From contig JAYUGA010000267.1 in the NCBI GenBank assembly GCA_043738565.1, positions 1 through 24,083 of the forward strand: a DNA stretch of 24,083 bases, given 5' to 3'. Positions 1 to 7,334 of the stretch are shown here, piece after piece. This stretch comes from Stagnihabitans sp043738565 (lineage in GTDB: Bacteria; Pseudomonadota; Alphaproteobacteria; Rhodobacterales; Rhodobacteraceae). The translations under genes were made by a program, and so were the position numbers. A model generated the notes under the pieces. It did no database searches, had not been told where the DNA came from, and saw only the letters and a program-made list of their open reading frames with translations. The number at the start of each line of letters is the position of its first letter. Within the stretch, counting starts at the first letter, position 1.

Positions 1-39
1 AAATCAAAGCCGCCTGATCAGACCGTCACCAACTTTCGG

Positions 40-627
40 TCATAGCTCCGGGGCGTCAGGATCATCCACCACTTTCAAGGCGAAGTTGTAGGCAGCCCGA
101 AAGTCACGCATGGCCTTGTTGGCGACGGTGGCCCCGTGGTCAACCGTGATCCGGCGGTGTTCCTCGCGCGCCGCATTGCGCTTGATTTCGGTGACAGGCA
201 GGGCGCACCACTGGGGCAGGTATCGGTCCAGCCGCTCCATCATGTCGGTGATGCTGCGATCCACGCAATCACGGGTCCGCATGTCCGCCCCGTATTCCTC
301 ATACATCCGCTCGACGGTCCAGCCGCCCGCGTCTGCGCTGGGCTCCGGCGGCGGGGCGTTAGGGTCAATCCCGCGCTTGATCAGGTCCAGCATCGCCGTG
401 GCCTTGCTGCGGGCATCGTCCAGCGTCATTTCCTCGGTGCCGCCCAAGGTGTGGCGCACGGTCTTGACCAGCACCTTGCGCCCGCGCTGGCCCTGCCAGA
501 GGTCGCGCTGAACCTTGTAGGACTTGCCCGTTTTGTTCACCGCAACGAGGAGGCCCGTCACCTTCGCATCCCGCACGATGGCGGACTTGCCCTCATAGGT
601 CAGCGCCTTGATTCTGGCTTCCGTCAA
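40..627 (-). pseudogene. Truncated tyrosine integrase (N-terminal half only)
   Basis: The 195 residues match the first half of a DUF4102-type tyrosine recombinase. An arm-type DNA-binding domain covers about residues 1-95 (opening MTEARIKAL, then an LGGTEEMTLDDAR stretch) and a SAM-like core-binding domain about 100-190. The catalytic domain with the R-H-R-Y residues is absent; such integrases are usually about 400 residues. The stop is a TGA at 40-42, and all three minus-strand frames close before the window edge, so one frameshift does not restore it. The start is an apparent TTG with only a weak AGAG upstream, so the true start is uncertain. The gene lies about 180 bp from a tRNA 3' fragment, the usual place for an island integrase. 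I infer an inactivated integrase of a decayed or rearranged element; a catalytic part further left cannot be excluded. Confidence 0.75.
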
Positions 628-804
628 CTTCTCTGGTATCGCGCATCTCCCTGCGAACCGTGTGGCAGCCTGCCTACGAACCGTAAACGAACCGGGGGCG
701 GAACGGGCGGGAACGGGCAGCTTAGGGAGAGACTGCCGCCAAATGCCTGAAAAAGCTACTGTTTAGGGTGGGCCTGAGGGTTGAAAAGGGTTACAGTATG
801 CCGA
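628..804. other. Non-coding element end between integrase and att site
   Basis: No credible gene lies here. The octamer CGAACCGT occurs at 654-661 and 677-684, with a third near copy CGAACCGG at 688-695, so the starts are 23 and 11 bp apart. A near-repeat GGAACGGG/GGGAACGGG follows at about 700-718. Short phased repeats between an integrase gene and its attachment site resemble arm-type integrase sites, but that function is inferred only from position. Confidence 0.35.
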
Positions 805-849
805 CTTGTAAGTCTGGGGTTGGGGGTTCAAGTCCTCCCGGGGTCACCA
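805..849 (+). repeat. 3' half of tRNA-Thr(UGU), probable att site of the element
   Basis: The 45 nt follow tRNA geometry exactly. Anticodon loop CTTGTAA (805-811) has U33, anticodon UGU and A37. Then come the 3' anticodon strand GTCTG, a 5-nt variable region, T-stem GGGGG/CCTCC around loop TTCAAGT (827-833), the 3' acceptor strand CGGGGTC (839-845), discriminator A and CCA (847-849). The 5' partner sequences are missing: GCCGA before the loop does not pair with GTCTG, and no GACCCCG-like acceptor strand or D-arm lies upstream. It is therefore a duplicated tRNA 3' end, as left by integrases that cross over near the anticodon loop. The intact tRNA should lie at the other end of the element or elsewhere. 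Confidence 0.7.
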
Positions 850-851
850 AA

Positions 852-2087
852 TCAGGTGTTAGTCGGTGCGCCACCCTCGAACCGATTGCCGTGGCTGTAG
901 TCGCAGGGCGCTTCCTGCATCTGCAAATGCAGCCCGGTGCCGGTGTAGGGATGGGCGCGGGCGACATCTTCGTCAAACTCGATCCCCAATCCGGGGGCTT
1001 CGGGTGGGATGATATAGCCATCTTCCCATTTGATCGTGTTTTTGATCAGCTTCAGATGGAATGCGCCGCCGGTCTGAATGGTTTCCGCGATCAGCAGGTT
1101 GGGGATCGCTGTGGCGAAATGGATATTCGCCGCCCATTCCACTGGTCCGGCATACAGATGCGGCGCCATCTCCGCGTTGTAAACTTCAGCAATCGCCGCG
1201 ATTTTCTTGGCCTCCCAAATGCCGCCGACCCGGCCAAGTGCTGGCTGCAAAATCTTCACCCCGCCTGCCCGCAGCAACATCCCGAATTCGGCCTTGGTGG
1301 TCAGCCGTTCCCCCGTCGCCAGTGGAATCCGCACCGCTTTCGCCACTTCGGCAAACTCCAGCAGATTGTCCGGAGGGATCGGCTCTTCATACCACAGCGG
1401 ATTGAATGGCTCCAACTCGCGGCCCAGTCGGATGGCCCCCGGCGTGCTGAACTGGCCATGGGTGCCAAACAGCAGGTCGGCGCGGTCCCCCACTGCCTCT
1501 CGGATCGCCTTGCAAAACGCGACCGAGCGGCTGATGTCGCGCATCGCCGGTTCATGGCCGCCGCGGATCGTATAGGGTCCGGCGGGGTCGAATTTGACCG
1601 CGGTAAAGCCCAGGGCGACACAGCGCGCCGCCTCAGCGGCCTGCATGTCCGGGTTGACCCAGAACTCTGACGCGTCCTGATGCGCCTCAGGGTAAAGATA
1701 GGTGTAGGACCGGATGCGTTGGTTCATCCGGCCGCCGAGCAGCGCCCAGACCGGGCGATTGCGGGCCTTGCCCAGAATGTCCCAGCACGCAATTTCCAGC
1801 CCCGAGAACGCCCCCATCACGGTCGGATCGGGCCGCTGCGTGAAGCCGGCGGAATAGGCGCGGCGGTACATCAGTTCGATATCTTCGGGGTTCGACCCCA
1901 GCATGTGCCGCGCGAACACATCCTCGATCACCGCCTTCATCGCCGCTGGCCCGACGGTCGAGGCATAGCATTCACCATAGCCCGTGATGCCATCATCCGT
2001 CGTCAGCTTGGTGAAAATCCAGTAGCGGCCACCCCAGCCGGGTGCAGGGGGGGCCACGACGAAAATTTCGAGATCAGTGAGTTTCAT
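852..2087 (-). CDS. Mandelate racemase/muconate lactonizing-type enolase superfamily protein
   Basis: A 411-residue protein with the enolase-superfamily N-terminal cap (about 1-130) and (beta/alpha)7-beta barrel. Numbered from the upstream GTG (two residues earlier), the family landmarks align with D-galactonate dehydratase at exact spacing: H212 (GTHGQ), E236 (YEEP), E262 (GER), H312 (APH) and E337. The Asp that is normally the first metal ligand is Gly210, and the Asp that partners the catalytic His is Ala285. A sugar-acid dehydratase or racemase role is suggested, but substrate and even activity are uncertain. The start is set at ATG 2087 because GGAGG lies 5 nt upstream; the GTG at 2093 falls inside that ribosome site. 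The stop lies 2 bp from the tRNA-derived CCA, so the gene sits right at the element junction. Confidence 0.8.
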   Translation of the reverse strand: MKLTDLEIFVVAPPAPGWGGRYWIFTKLTTDDGITGYGECYASTVGPAAMKAVIEDVFARHMLGSNPEDIELMYRRAYSAGFTQRPDPTVMGAFSGLEIACWDILGKARNRPVWALLGGRMNQRIRSYTYLYPEAHQDASEFWVNPDMQAAEAARCVALGFTAVKFDPAGPYTIRGGHEPAMRDISRSVAFCKAIREAVGDRADLLFGTHGQFSTPGAIRLGRELEPFNPLWYEEPIPPDNLLEFAEVAKAVRIPLATGERLTTKAEFGMLLRAGGVKILQPALGRVGGIWEAKKIAAIAEVYNAEMAPHLYAGPVEWAANIHFATAIPNLLIAETIQTGGAFHLKLIKNTIKWEDGYIIPPEAPGLGIEFDEDVARAHPYTGTGLHLQMQEAPCDYSHGNRFEGGAPTNT

Positions 2088-2151
2088 GGGCACCTCCGCT
2101 TTGGCGGCAGCCTAGGGCCTGAACTGCGGCTTGGGAGGTCTGATTGCGACT

Positions 2152-2940
2152 TCAGCGATGGCCGATTTCGGCCAGGAAGGTTTCCAGCAGCGCCGCGTAT
2201 TCGGCGGGCTTTTCCACCATCGGCACATGCCCCGCCCCGCGCATCAGGGCAAAGCGGTGGCCGGGGATCAGTTCGGCGGTTTCCCGCACCAGATCAGGTG
2301 GGGTCGAGCCATCATTGGCCCCGGCAATGGCCAAAGCGGGCAGGCGAAGGCTGGCCGTCGTGGTGTAGAAATCGGTGCCGGCAATGGCTGCGGCGCAACC
2401 GAGCCAGCCCCCGGGATTGGTCCGGGTCAGCAGGCCGCGCAGATAGGGCATGGCGGGATTGCCGCGAAACCGCGGCCCCAGCATCCGCTGCATCGCGCCA
2501 TCGGCATAGGCCTCCAGCCCGGTCTTGCGGATCTCGTCCATCCGCCCCTGCCACGTCTCCGGCGTGCCGATCCGGGCGCCGGTATTCGACAGAACCACGC
2601 CGCGCACCAGATCCAGCCGCTTGACTGCCAGCCCCTGCGCCACCAGCCCGCCCAGCGAGACGCCGATGACGACGGCATCTTTCAGCGCGAAATGCTCCAT
2701 CAACCCTTCGCAATCCCGCACCAGCGCCCCCATCGCATAGGGTGGGGCAGGGGTGTCGGATCCGCCATGCCCGCGCAGATCAAAGGTCAATACCCGATAG
2801 CGCCCGGACAGGTGCGACAATGCGCCATTCCAGATCGAAAGGTCGGTGCCAAGCGCGTGGACAAAGACCAGCGCGGGCGCATCGGGCGGCCCGTCAACGC
2901 GGGCGTTGAGGCGGATGTCGGGTACGTAGATCAGCGGCAT
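2152..2940 (-). CDS. pcaD: 3-oxoadipate enol-lactonase
   Basis: A 262-residue alpha/beta hydrolase of the usual PcaD length. It hydrolyses 3-oxoadipate enol-lactone to 3-oxoadipate in the cytoplasmic beta-ketoadipate pathway (EC 3.1.1.24), by family. Visible landmarks are the oxyanion segment FVHALG (26-31), nucleophile Ser95 in GVSLGG, acid Asp210 in GANDGSTPP and His238 in GAGHVP. The DLRGHGGSD and VVLSNTGARIGTPETW stretches are typical of the PcaD branch. No other pca gene lies nearby, so the enzyme may serve a related lactone or ester, and the assignment is less firm than the fold. The ribosome site is weak. An inverted repeat TTGAT-TCC-ATCAA (2944-2956) sits just upstream of the start and could be an operator. 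It follows the dehydratase gene by 65 bp on the same strand. Confidence 0.72.
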   Translation of the reverse strand: MPLIYVPDIRLNARVDGPPDAPALVFVHALGTDLSIWNGALSHLSGRYRVLTFDLRGHGGSDTPAPPYAMGALVRDCEGLMEHFALKDAVVIGVSLGGLVAQGLAVKRLDLVRGVVLSNTGARIGTPETWQGRMDEIRKTGLEAYADGAMQRMLGPRFRGNPAMPYLRGLLTRTNPGGWLGCAAAIAGTDFYTTTASLRLPALAIAGANDGSTPPDLVRETAELIPGHRFALMRGAGHVPMVEKPAEYAALLETFLAEIGHR

Positions 2941-3005
2941 TGTTTGATTCCATCAAGGATAGGCGTGGGCCGGAACCATGTGGCACTAGAATCGTTCGAA
3001 ATTTG

Positions 3006-3977
3006 TCAGCCCGCAAAACGCTTCAACGCAGTCTGAAAGATCGCAGGCGCCACGTTGCCGCCCGATGCGGTGCAGATGACCGTGTCTGGCAGGTCACTGC
3101 GGAACAGTGCCGCGGCCAGCGCCACCGCCCCGCCGGGTTCCACCACGATCCGCAGATGGGCAAAGGCCAGCGCCATCGCCCGCAGCGCCTCGTCATCCGA
3201 CACAACCAGTCCGGGGCCACACAGCCGTTTCAGGATGGGAAAGGTAATCTGCCCCGGCTGCGGCGTGATGATTGCATCGCAGATCGAACTGCCAAGCGTC
3301 GCATTGCGCTCGATCCGCCCCGAGGCCAGCGACCGGGCCGTGTCGTCAAACCCGGCAGGCTCGGCGGGCCGCACCCGCAGCCCCGGCGCATGCGCCTCCA
3401 ACGCCAAGGCGATGCCAGAGGTCAGGCCACCGCCGCCACAGCAGGTGATCACATCGGCGGCGGCAATCCTCGCCGCCGCCGCCTGTTCGGCAATCTCCAG
3501 CCCCACCGTGCCCTGACCTGCAATCACTTGCGGCTCGTCATAGGGCTTGATCAGCGTCAGCCCGCGCTCGGCAGTCAAAGCGGCCCCGATCACATCCCGG
3601 TCCTGCGTCAGCCGGTCATACAGCACCACCTCCGCCCCATAGGCGCGGGTGTTGGCGATCTTCACCGCAGGCGCATCAGCAGGCATCACGATCACTGCAG
3701 GAACCCGGTGCAACGCGGCAGCCCAGGCCACGCCCTGTGCATGGTTGCCCGACGAAAACGCGATCACACCAAGCGCCCGCACCTCTGGCCTCAGGGCCGT
3801 CAATGCTGACCATGCCCCGCGAAACTTGAAACTGCCGGTCCATTGCAGACATTCCGCCTTCACAAACACCCGCCGCCCGGCGATGCGGTCCAGCAGCGGC
3901 GCATTCAGCAAGGGGGTGCGGCGGACGTGACCCTTCAATCGCAGGGATGCGGCCTCGATCATCGCAATATCGGTCAT
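3006..3977 (-). CDS. PLP-dependent threonine/serine dehydratase
   Basis: A 323-residue fold-type II PLP enzyme. Lys51 in SFKFRGA is the expected Schiff-base lysine, SSGNHAQ (75-81) binds the substrate carboxylate, and the GGGG loop (181-184) plus a C-terminal TASGGN hold the cofactor. There is no C-terminal ACT domain, so it resembles the short catabolic threonine dehydratase or serine racemase group rather than the long biosynthetic IlvA. The expected reaction is deamination of L-threonine or L-serine to a 2-oxo acid and ammonia. Its ATG overlaps the stop of the upstream hydrolase gene by 4 nt (ATGA), so the two are almost certainly co-translated. Exact amino acid preference cannot be read from the sequence. 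Confidence 0.82.
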   Translation of the reverse strand: MTDIAMIEAASLRLKGHVRRTPLLNAPLLDRIAGRRVFVKAECLQWTGSFKFRGAWSALTALRPEVRALGVIAFSSGNHAQGVAWAAALHRVPAVIVMPADAPAVKIANTRAYGAEVVLYDRLTQDRDVIGAALTAERGLTLIKPYDEPQVIAGQGTVGLEIAEQAAAARIAAADVITCCGGGGLTSGIALALEAHAPGLRVRPAEPAGFDDTARSLASGRIERNATLGSSICDAIITPQPGQITFPILKRLCGPGLVVSDDEALRAMALAFAHLRIVVEPGGAVALAAALFRSDLPDTVICTASGGNVAPAIFQTALKRFAG

Positions 3978-4795
3978 GGCAGGGATTTCAGGAAAAGATT
4001 AATAACTTCAAGGCTTTCGGGTTCATCCAGAAACGGCACGTGAGCGCGGTCAGGGACGGTGGCAATCCTTAAATCGGGGCGACGGCGGCGCATTTCAGCG
4101 AGGGTTTGCGGGCTGAAAACGTCAGAGTTGGCACCGCGTATCACCGCCATCGGCAACCCCGCGCACAGGTCGAACAGCGGCCATGCGTCACCGCTCATTG
4201 CGGCAAGCGCGGTCAGGAAAGCCTCGCGCAGGCTGGGGTCATAGGTAATCTCCAGCCCGGTTTTGCCTGGCTTGGCATGTTTGTGCGCCTCGTCCAGCCA
4301 ACGGCTTGCGGGGACATTGGCAAAGCCCGCATTGTTGCGCGACAGGCTGTCGGCAAAATCCGCATGGGTACGGGCTGTGGGATTGCGCCCGACATAGGCG
4401 GCGATCCGCTCCAGCCCCGGGCGGTCCACGTCAGGGCCGATGTCGTTCAGGCAGATGCCCAAAAGCCGATCCTTGGCGAGATGGGCCAGCAGCATCCCGA
4501 TCAGCCCGCCGCGCGAGGTGCCCAGCACGGCGAACCGCGTGACACCAAGATGATCCATCAGCGCCACGGCATCCTGCGCCTCTTGCAGCACGGTATAGCT
4601 GGCCGCCCCGGTCCAGTCGCTGCCACCGCGCCCCCGATAATCAATGCGGATCACGCTGGCTCGCAGATGGGGCAGCACATAGTCGAAATCCGCCATTGTC
4701 CGGGTCAGGCCGGGCAGGCACAACAGCGGCACACCTGTGCCGCTAACATCAAAGGCAAGGCGGGTTCCGTCGGGCGTAGTGAAATGCTGGGTCAT
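3974..4795 (-). CDS. Alpha/beta hydrolase
   Basis: A 273-residue alpha/beta hydrolase of unknown substrate. The catalytic triad is visible: Ser94 in GTSRGG, Asp225 in GANSDVF and His252 in DRAHVPFLDEPE; the oxyanion segment is CLPGLTR. The start is placed at ATG 4795 (MTQHFTTPDG) because homology-like sequence begins there. The frame stays open to an ATG at 4885, but that 30-residue extension is Arg/Pro/Ala-rich and looks like leader DNA. No strong ribosome site is visible at either start. It is the first gene of the minus-strand cluster and overlaps the dehydratase gene by 4 nt. The pairing suggests release of a hydroxy-amino acid from an ester or amide and its deamination, which is inference. 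It diverges from the ABC exporter gene. Confidence 0.75.
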   Translation of the reverse strand: MTQHFTTPDGTRLAFDVSGTGVPLLCLPGLTRTMADFDYVLPHLRASVIRIDYRGRGGSDWTGAASYTVLQEAQDAVALMDHLGVTRFAVLGTSRGGLIGMLLAHLAKDRLLGICLNDIGPDVDRPGLERIAAYVGRNPTARTHADFADSLSRNNAGFANVPASRWLDEAHKHAKPGKTGLEITYDPSLREAFLTALAAMSGDAWPLFDLCAGLPMAVIRGANSDVFSPQTLAEMRRRRPDLRIATVPDRAHVPFLDEPESLEVINLFLKSLP

Positions 4796-4898
4796 GGCGC
4801 GGGCAATCAAGCACGGCTGGCGTCGCAGCGAAAGGGGCAGCGCTTGCGGTGCGCGCACGGCAGGCATAAATGCTGCGGGCGGCAAGCGAGGGTGACAG

Positions 4899-6680
4899 AT
4901 GGCGTATCAGAACGGCAGCGAAGACCGGGCGAAGTCGCGGCAAGTGGGGGCTTTGCGCGGGCTGGCACCGTTCATCCGGCCCTATCGCGGCATGGTGATC
5001 GGGGCGGGGCTGGCGCTGGTGGCCACCGCTTCGGTCAGCCTGATCCTGCCGTTGGCGGTGCGCCGGGTGGTCGACGGCTTTGGTGCCGAACGAGCGGCGC
5101 TGCTCGACCGGTATTTCGGCGCGGCGATGGGGATTGCCCTGATCCTCGCGCTTGGCACCGGCATCCGCTATTATTTCGTCACTCGCCTTGGCGAAAGGGT
5201 CGTCGCCGACATCCGCCGCGCTCTGTTCGACCGGGTCATCGGCATGAGCCCCGCCTATTTCGAAAACATCATGACGGGCGAGGTGTTAAGCCGGATCACC
5301 ACGGACACGACGCTGATCCTGTCAGTGATCGGCTCGTCGGTTTCGGTGGCGTTGCGCAATGTGCTGATGCTGGTGGGCGGGCTGGTCTTGCTGATGCTGA
5401 CCTCGTCCAAGCTGACGCTGCTGGTGATGCTGGTGGTGCCCGCTGTCGTAGTGCCCATCGTGGTGCTGGGGCGGCGGGTGCGGGCATCGTCCCGCGAAAA
5501 TCAGGACTGGATCGCGCAATCCTCCGGCAAAGCGTCCGAAGCGCTCAGTGCGGTGCAGACTGTGCAGGCCTTCACCCATGAGAACCAGACCCGGGCCGAT
5601 TTCGCCTTTGTTACCGAAAAAAGTTTCGACTCAGCCCGCAACCGCATCGGCACAAGGTCGGTGATGACCTTCATCGTGATCTTCCTTGCCTTTGCCGGGG
5701 TGGTTGGTGTGCTGTGGATCGGGGCCAAGGATGTGCGGTCGGGCGCGATGACGCCGGGCGAACTGGTGCAGTTCGTGATCTATGCCGTGCTGGTGGCAGG
5801 CGCCGTCGGGGCCTTGTCGGAAATCTGGGGCGAATTGCAGCGGGCCGCCGGGGCGACCGAGCGGCTGGTCGAGATGCTGAATGCCCGCGACCCTGTGCAG
5901 GACCGTGCAGAACCCAAACCGCTGCCGCGCCCGGTGCGCGGCGAGGTGCAGTTTCGCGGCGTAGGCTTCGCTTATCCTGCCCGGCTTGGCACCTCTGCTC
6001 TGCACGATGTGACGCTGACCGTCAATCCGGGGGAGACCGTGGCGCTGGTCGGGCCGTCGGGCGCGGGCAAATCGACGATGTTCCAGCTTCTCTTGCGGTT
6101 TTTCGACCCGCAGCAAGGCGCGGTCCTGCTAGACGGCCTCGACCTGCGCGACCTTGCCCGCGCTGATTTCCGCAGCGCCATCGCCCTGGTGCCGCAAGAT
6201 CCGGTGATCTTTGCCACCTCGGCCCGCGACAACATCCGCTTCGGTCGCCCCGATGCCACCGATGCAGAGGTGGAACAGGCCGCGAAGGCCGCCGCCGCGC
6301 ATGACTTCATCCTGGCGCTGCCCGAAGGCTATGGCAGTTACCTGGGCGAGCGTGGTGTAATGCTGTCCGGCGGGCAAAAGCAGCGCGTGGCAATCGCGCG
6401 AGCCATCTTGCGCGATGCCAAAGTGCTTCTGCTTGACGAAGCGACCTCGGCCCTTGATGCCGAAAGCGAACGCGCCGTGCAGCAGGCGGTCGAACATCTG
6501 GCGGTCGGGCGCACCGTGCTGGTGGTGGCGCACCGCCTGGCCACGGTCAAACGCGCCGACCGGATCGTGGTCTTTGATCAGGGCCGCATCGCAGCCACCG
6601 GCACCCATGATGCGCTGGTGGCCGAGGACGGGCTTTATGCCCGGCTGGCGCGGCTGCAATTCACCGATGGGGCGGTCTGA
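4899..6680 (+). CDS. MsbA-type ABC exporter (fused permease and ATPase)
   Basis: A 593-residue half-transporter, so it should act as a homodimer in the inner membrane. Six membrane helices lie within about residues 30-310. The nucleotide-binding domain follows: Walker A GPSGAGKS (385-392), Q-loop Q433, signature LSGGQ (489-493), Walker B VLLLDE (509-514) and the switch His545 in VVAHR. The TMD-NBD order and length fit the bacterial ABCB/MsbA group that flips lipids or exports hydrophobic compounds, but the substrate is not evident and I do not call it msbA. It starts 103 bp from the divergent hydrolase gene. Its last 20 bp overlap the end of the convergent cysteine-cluster gene, leaving no room for a separate terminator. 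Confidence 0.9.
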   Translation: MAYQNGSEDRAKSRQVGALRGLAPFIRPYRGMVIGAGLALVATASVSLILPLAVRRVVDGFGAERAALLDRYFGAAMGIALILALGTGIRYYFVTRLGERVVADIRRALFDRVIGMSPAYFENIMTGEVLSRITTDTTLILSVIGSSVSVALRNVLMLVGGLVLLMLTSSKLTLLVMLVVPAVVVPIVVLGRRVRASSRENQDWIAQSSGKASEALSAVQTVQAFTHENQTRADFAFVTEKSFDSARNRIGTRSVMTFIVIFLAFAGVVGVLWIGAKDVRSGAMTPGELVQFVIYAVLVAGAVGALSEIWGELQRAAGATERLVEMLNARDPVQDRAEPKPLPRPVRGEVQFRGVGFAYPARLGTSALHDVTLTVNPGETVALVGPSGAGKSTMFQLLLRFFDPQQGAVLLDGLDLRDLARADFRSAIALVPQDPVIFATSARDNIRFGRPDATDAEVEQAAKAAAAHDFILALPEGYGSYLGERGVMLSGGQKQRVAIARAILRDAKVLLLDEATSALDAESERAVQQAVEHLAVGRTVLVVAHRLATVKRADRIVVFDQGRIAATGTHDALVAEDGLYARLARLQFTDGAV

Positions 6681-7179
6681 CGGTTTCGCGCAGCGTGGCC
6701 AGAAAGACGCGAACGGCCTTCAGCTCCGGCCCGGTTTCCAACGCCGACAGATCGGCTTCCCCACGCTGCCAGTCAGACGCAAGGGCCTCCAGCAGGCTTT
6801 GGCGGGCCTGTTCCTTCTCGGCGACCAAAGTCAGACGCCCCGCCTCGCGCAACAGCAATACCGCCTCGTGCAGTTTCCGCATTGCCCGAAACGCTGCGGC
6901 CATCGGCCCCGACAGCGCCGGTTCGTTCCGCCAGCTTCTCCCGGCAAACACCTCCTGCGTCACCCGCTGCCCGGCCCCGTGGCAATCGAACTGCACGCAG
7001 CCGGAAAACCCATCTGCCAGCCGGGCATGAATGGCACAACGGTTGCCACCCGACAAATGGCGACACGGCTCATCTGCCGCCTTGTCAAAGCCAAAGGCGT
7101 CGGACCTGTCGAACGGCAACACCACGCAACACAAGGCGGCGCAGCGGCTGCAATCTGCGGACAGGTCGATTTCAGCCAT
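6661..7179 (-). CDS. YkgJ-like cysteine-cluster protein
   Basis: A 172-residue cytosolic protein whose N-terminal 80 residues carry eight cysteines: C10, C13, C17, C18, C39, C48, C61 and C66, in a CxxCxxxCC ... C ... C ... C ... C pattern with H51 close by. This resembles YkgJ/UPF0153-type clusters, presumed to bind zinc or an iron-sulfur centre, and similar N-terminal domains occur ahead of pentapeptide repeats in other bacteria. Here the rest (about 90-172) is a helical, charged tail without repeats. The ATG at 7179 was chosen because AGGAGG lies 9 nt upstream; the open frame extends to 7314 but that part looks non-coding. The gene overlaps the exporter's 3' end by 20 bp on the opposite strand. 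Function unknown. Confidence 0.75.
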   Translation of the reverse strand: MAEIDLSADCSRCAALCCVVLPFDRSDAFGFDKAADEPCRHLSGGNRCAIHARLADGFSGCVQFDCHGAGQRVTQEVFAGRSWRNEPALSGPMAAAFRAMRKLHEAVLLLREAGRLTLVAEKEQARQSLLEALASDWQRGEADLSALETGPELKAVRVFLATLRETVRPPHR

Positions 7180-7252
7180 TCGCCACTTCCTCCTGGTCCC
7201 TGGATAATGCGGGTTTTGCGAGTGCAGGCAATCCGGCGCATGCAGGCGGGCG

Positions 7253-7273
7253 GTTTGCTTTTTCTTGGCAAAC
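7253..7273. promoter_or_regulatory. Inverted repeat GTTTGC-N9-GCAAAC in divergent region
   Basis: Perfect 6-bp arms, extended by GGC/GCC with one bulged base, surround a T-rich 9-nt centre in the 155-bp space between the divergent cysteine-cluster and acyl-CoA synthetase genes. It has the shape of a dimeric repressor operator. As RNA it could also form a hairpin in the synthetase leader. No regulator gene is adjacent. Confidence 0.35.
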
Positions 7274-7306
7274 GCCGCATTTAGCCGCATCCTTGCCAAA
7301 ACGATA

Positions 7307-7322
7307 GGCTCCAAATGGAGCC
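7307..7322 (+). promoter_or_regulatory. Leader hairpin just upstream of acyl-CoA synthetase ribosome site
   Basis: GGCTCC-AAAT-GGAGCC is a perfect 6-bp stem with a 4-nt loop. It ends 12 bp before the ATG at 7335, next to the GGGGGGAAG ribosome site. It could modulate translation or mark an operator; no T-tract follows, so it is not a terminator. Confidence 0.3.
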
Positions 7323-7334
7323 ACCGGGGGGAAG

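Noticed and set aside
774..849. A complete tRNA gene ending in CCA at 849
   Set aside because: Only the 3' half fits. The 5' acceptor strand, D-arm and 5' anticodon strand are missing, so it is scored as a fragment.
791..1021. A minus-strand ORF ending in TPGGLEPPTPDLQVG-like sequence
   Set aside because: This is the well-known spurious translation of an antisense tRNA end; it also overlaps the enolase-family gene.
4106..5581. A 491-codon open frame on the plus strand
   Set aside because: It is antisense to the alpha/beta hydrolase and then out of frame in the ABC exporter; composition is Arg/Gly/Ala/His-rich without any domain.
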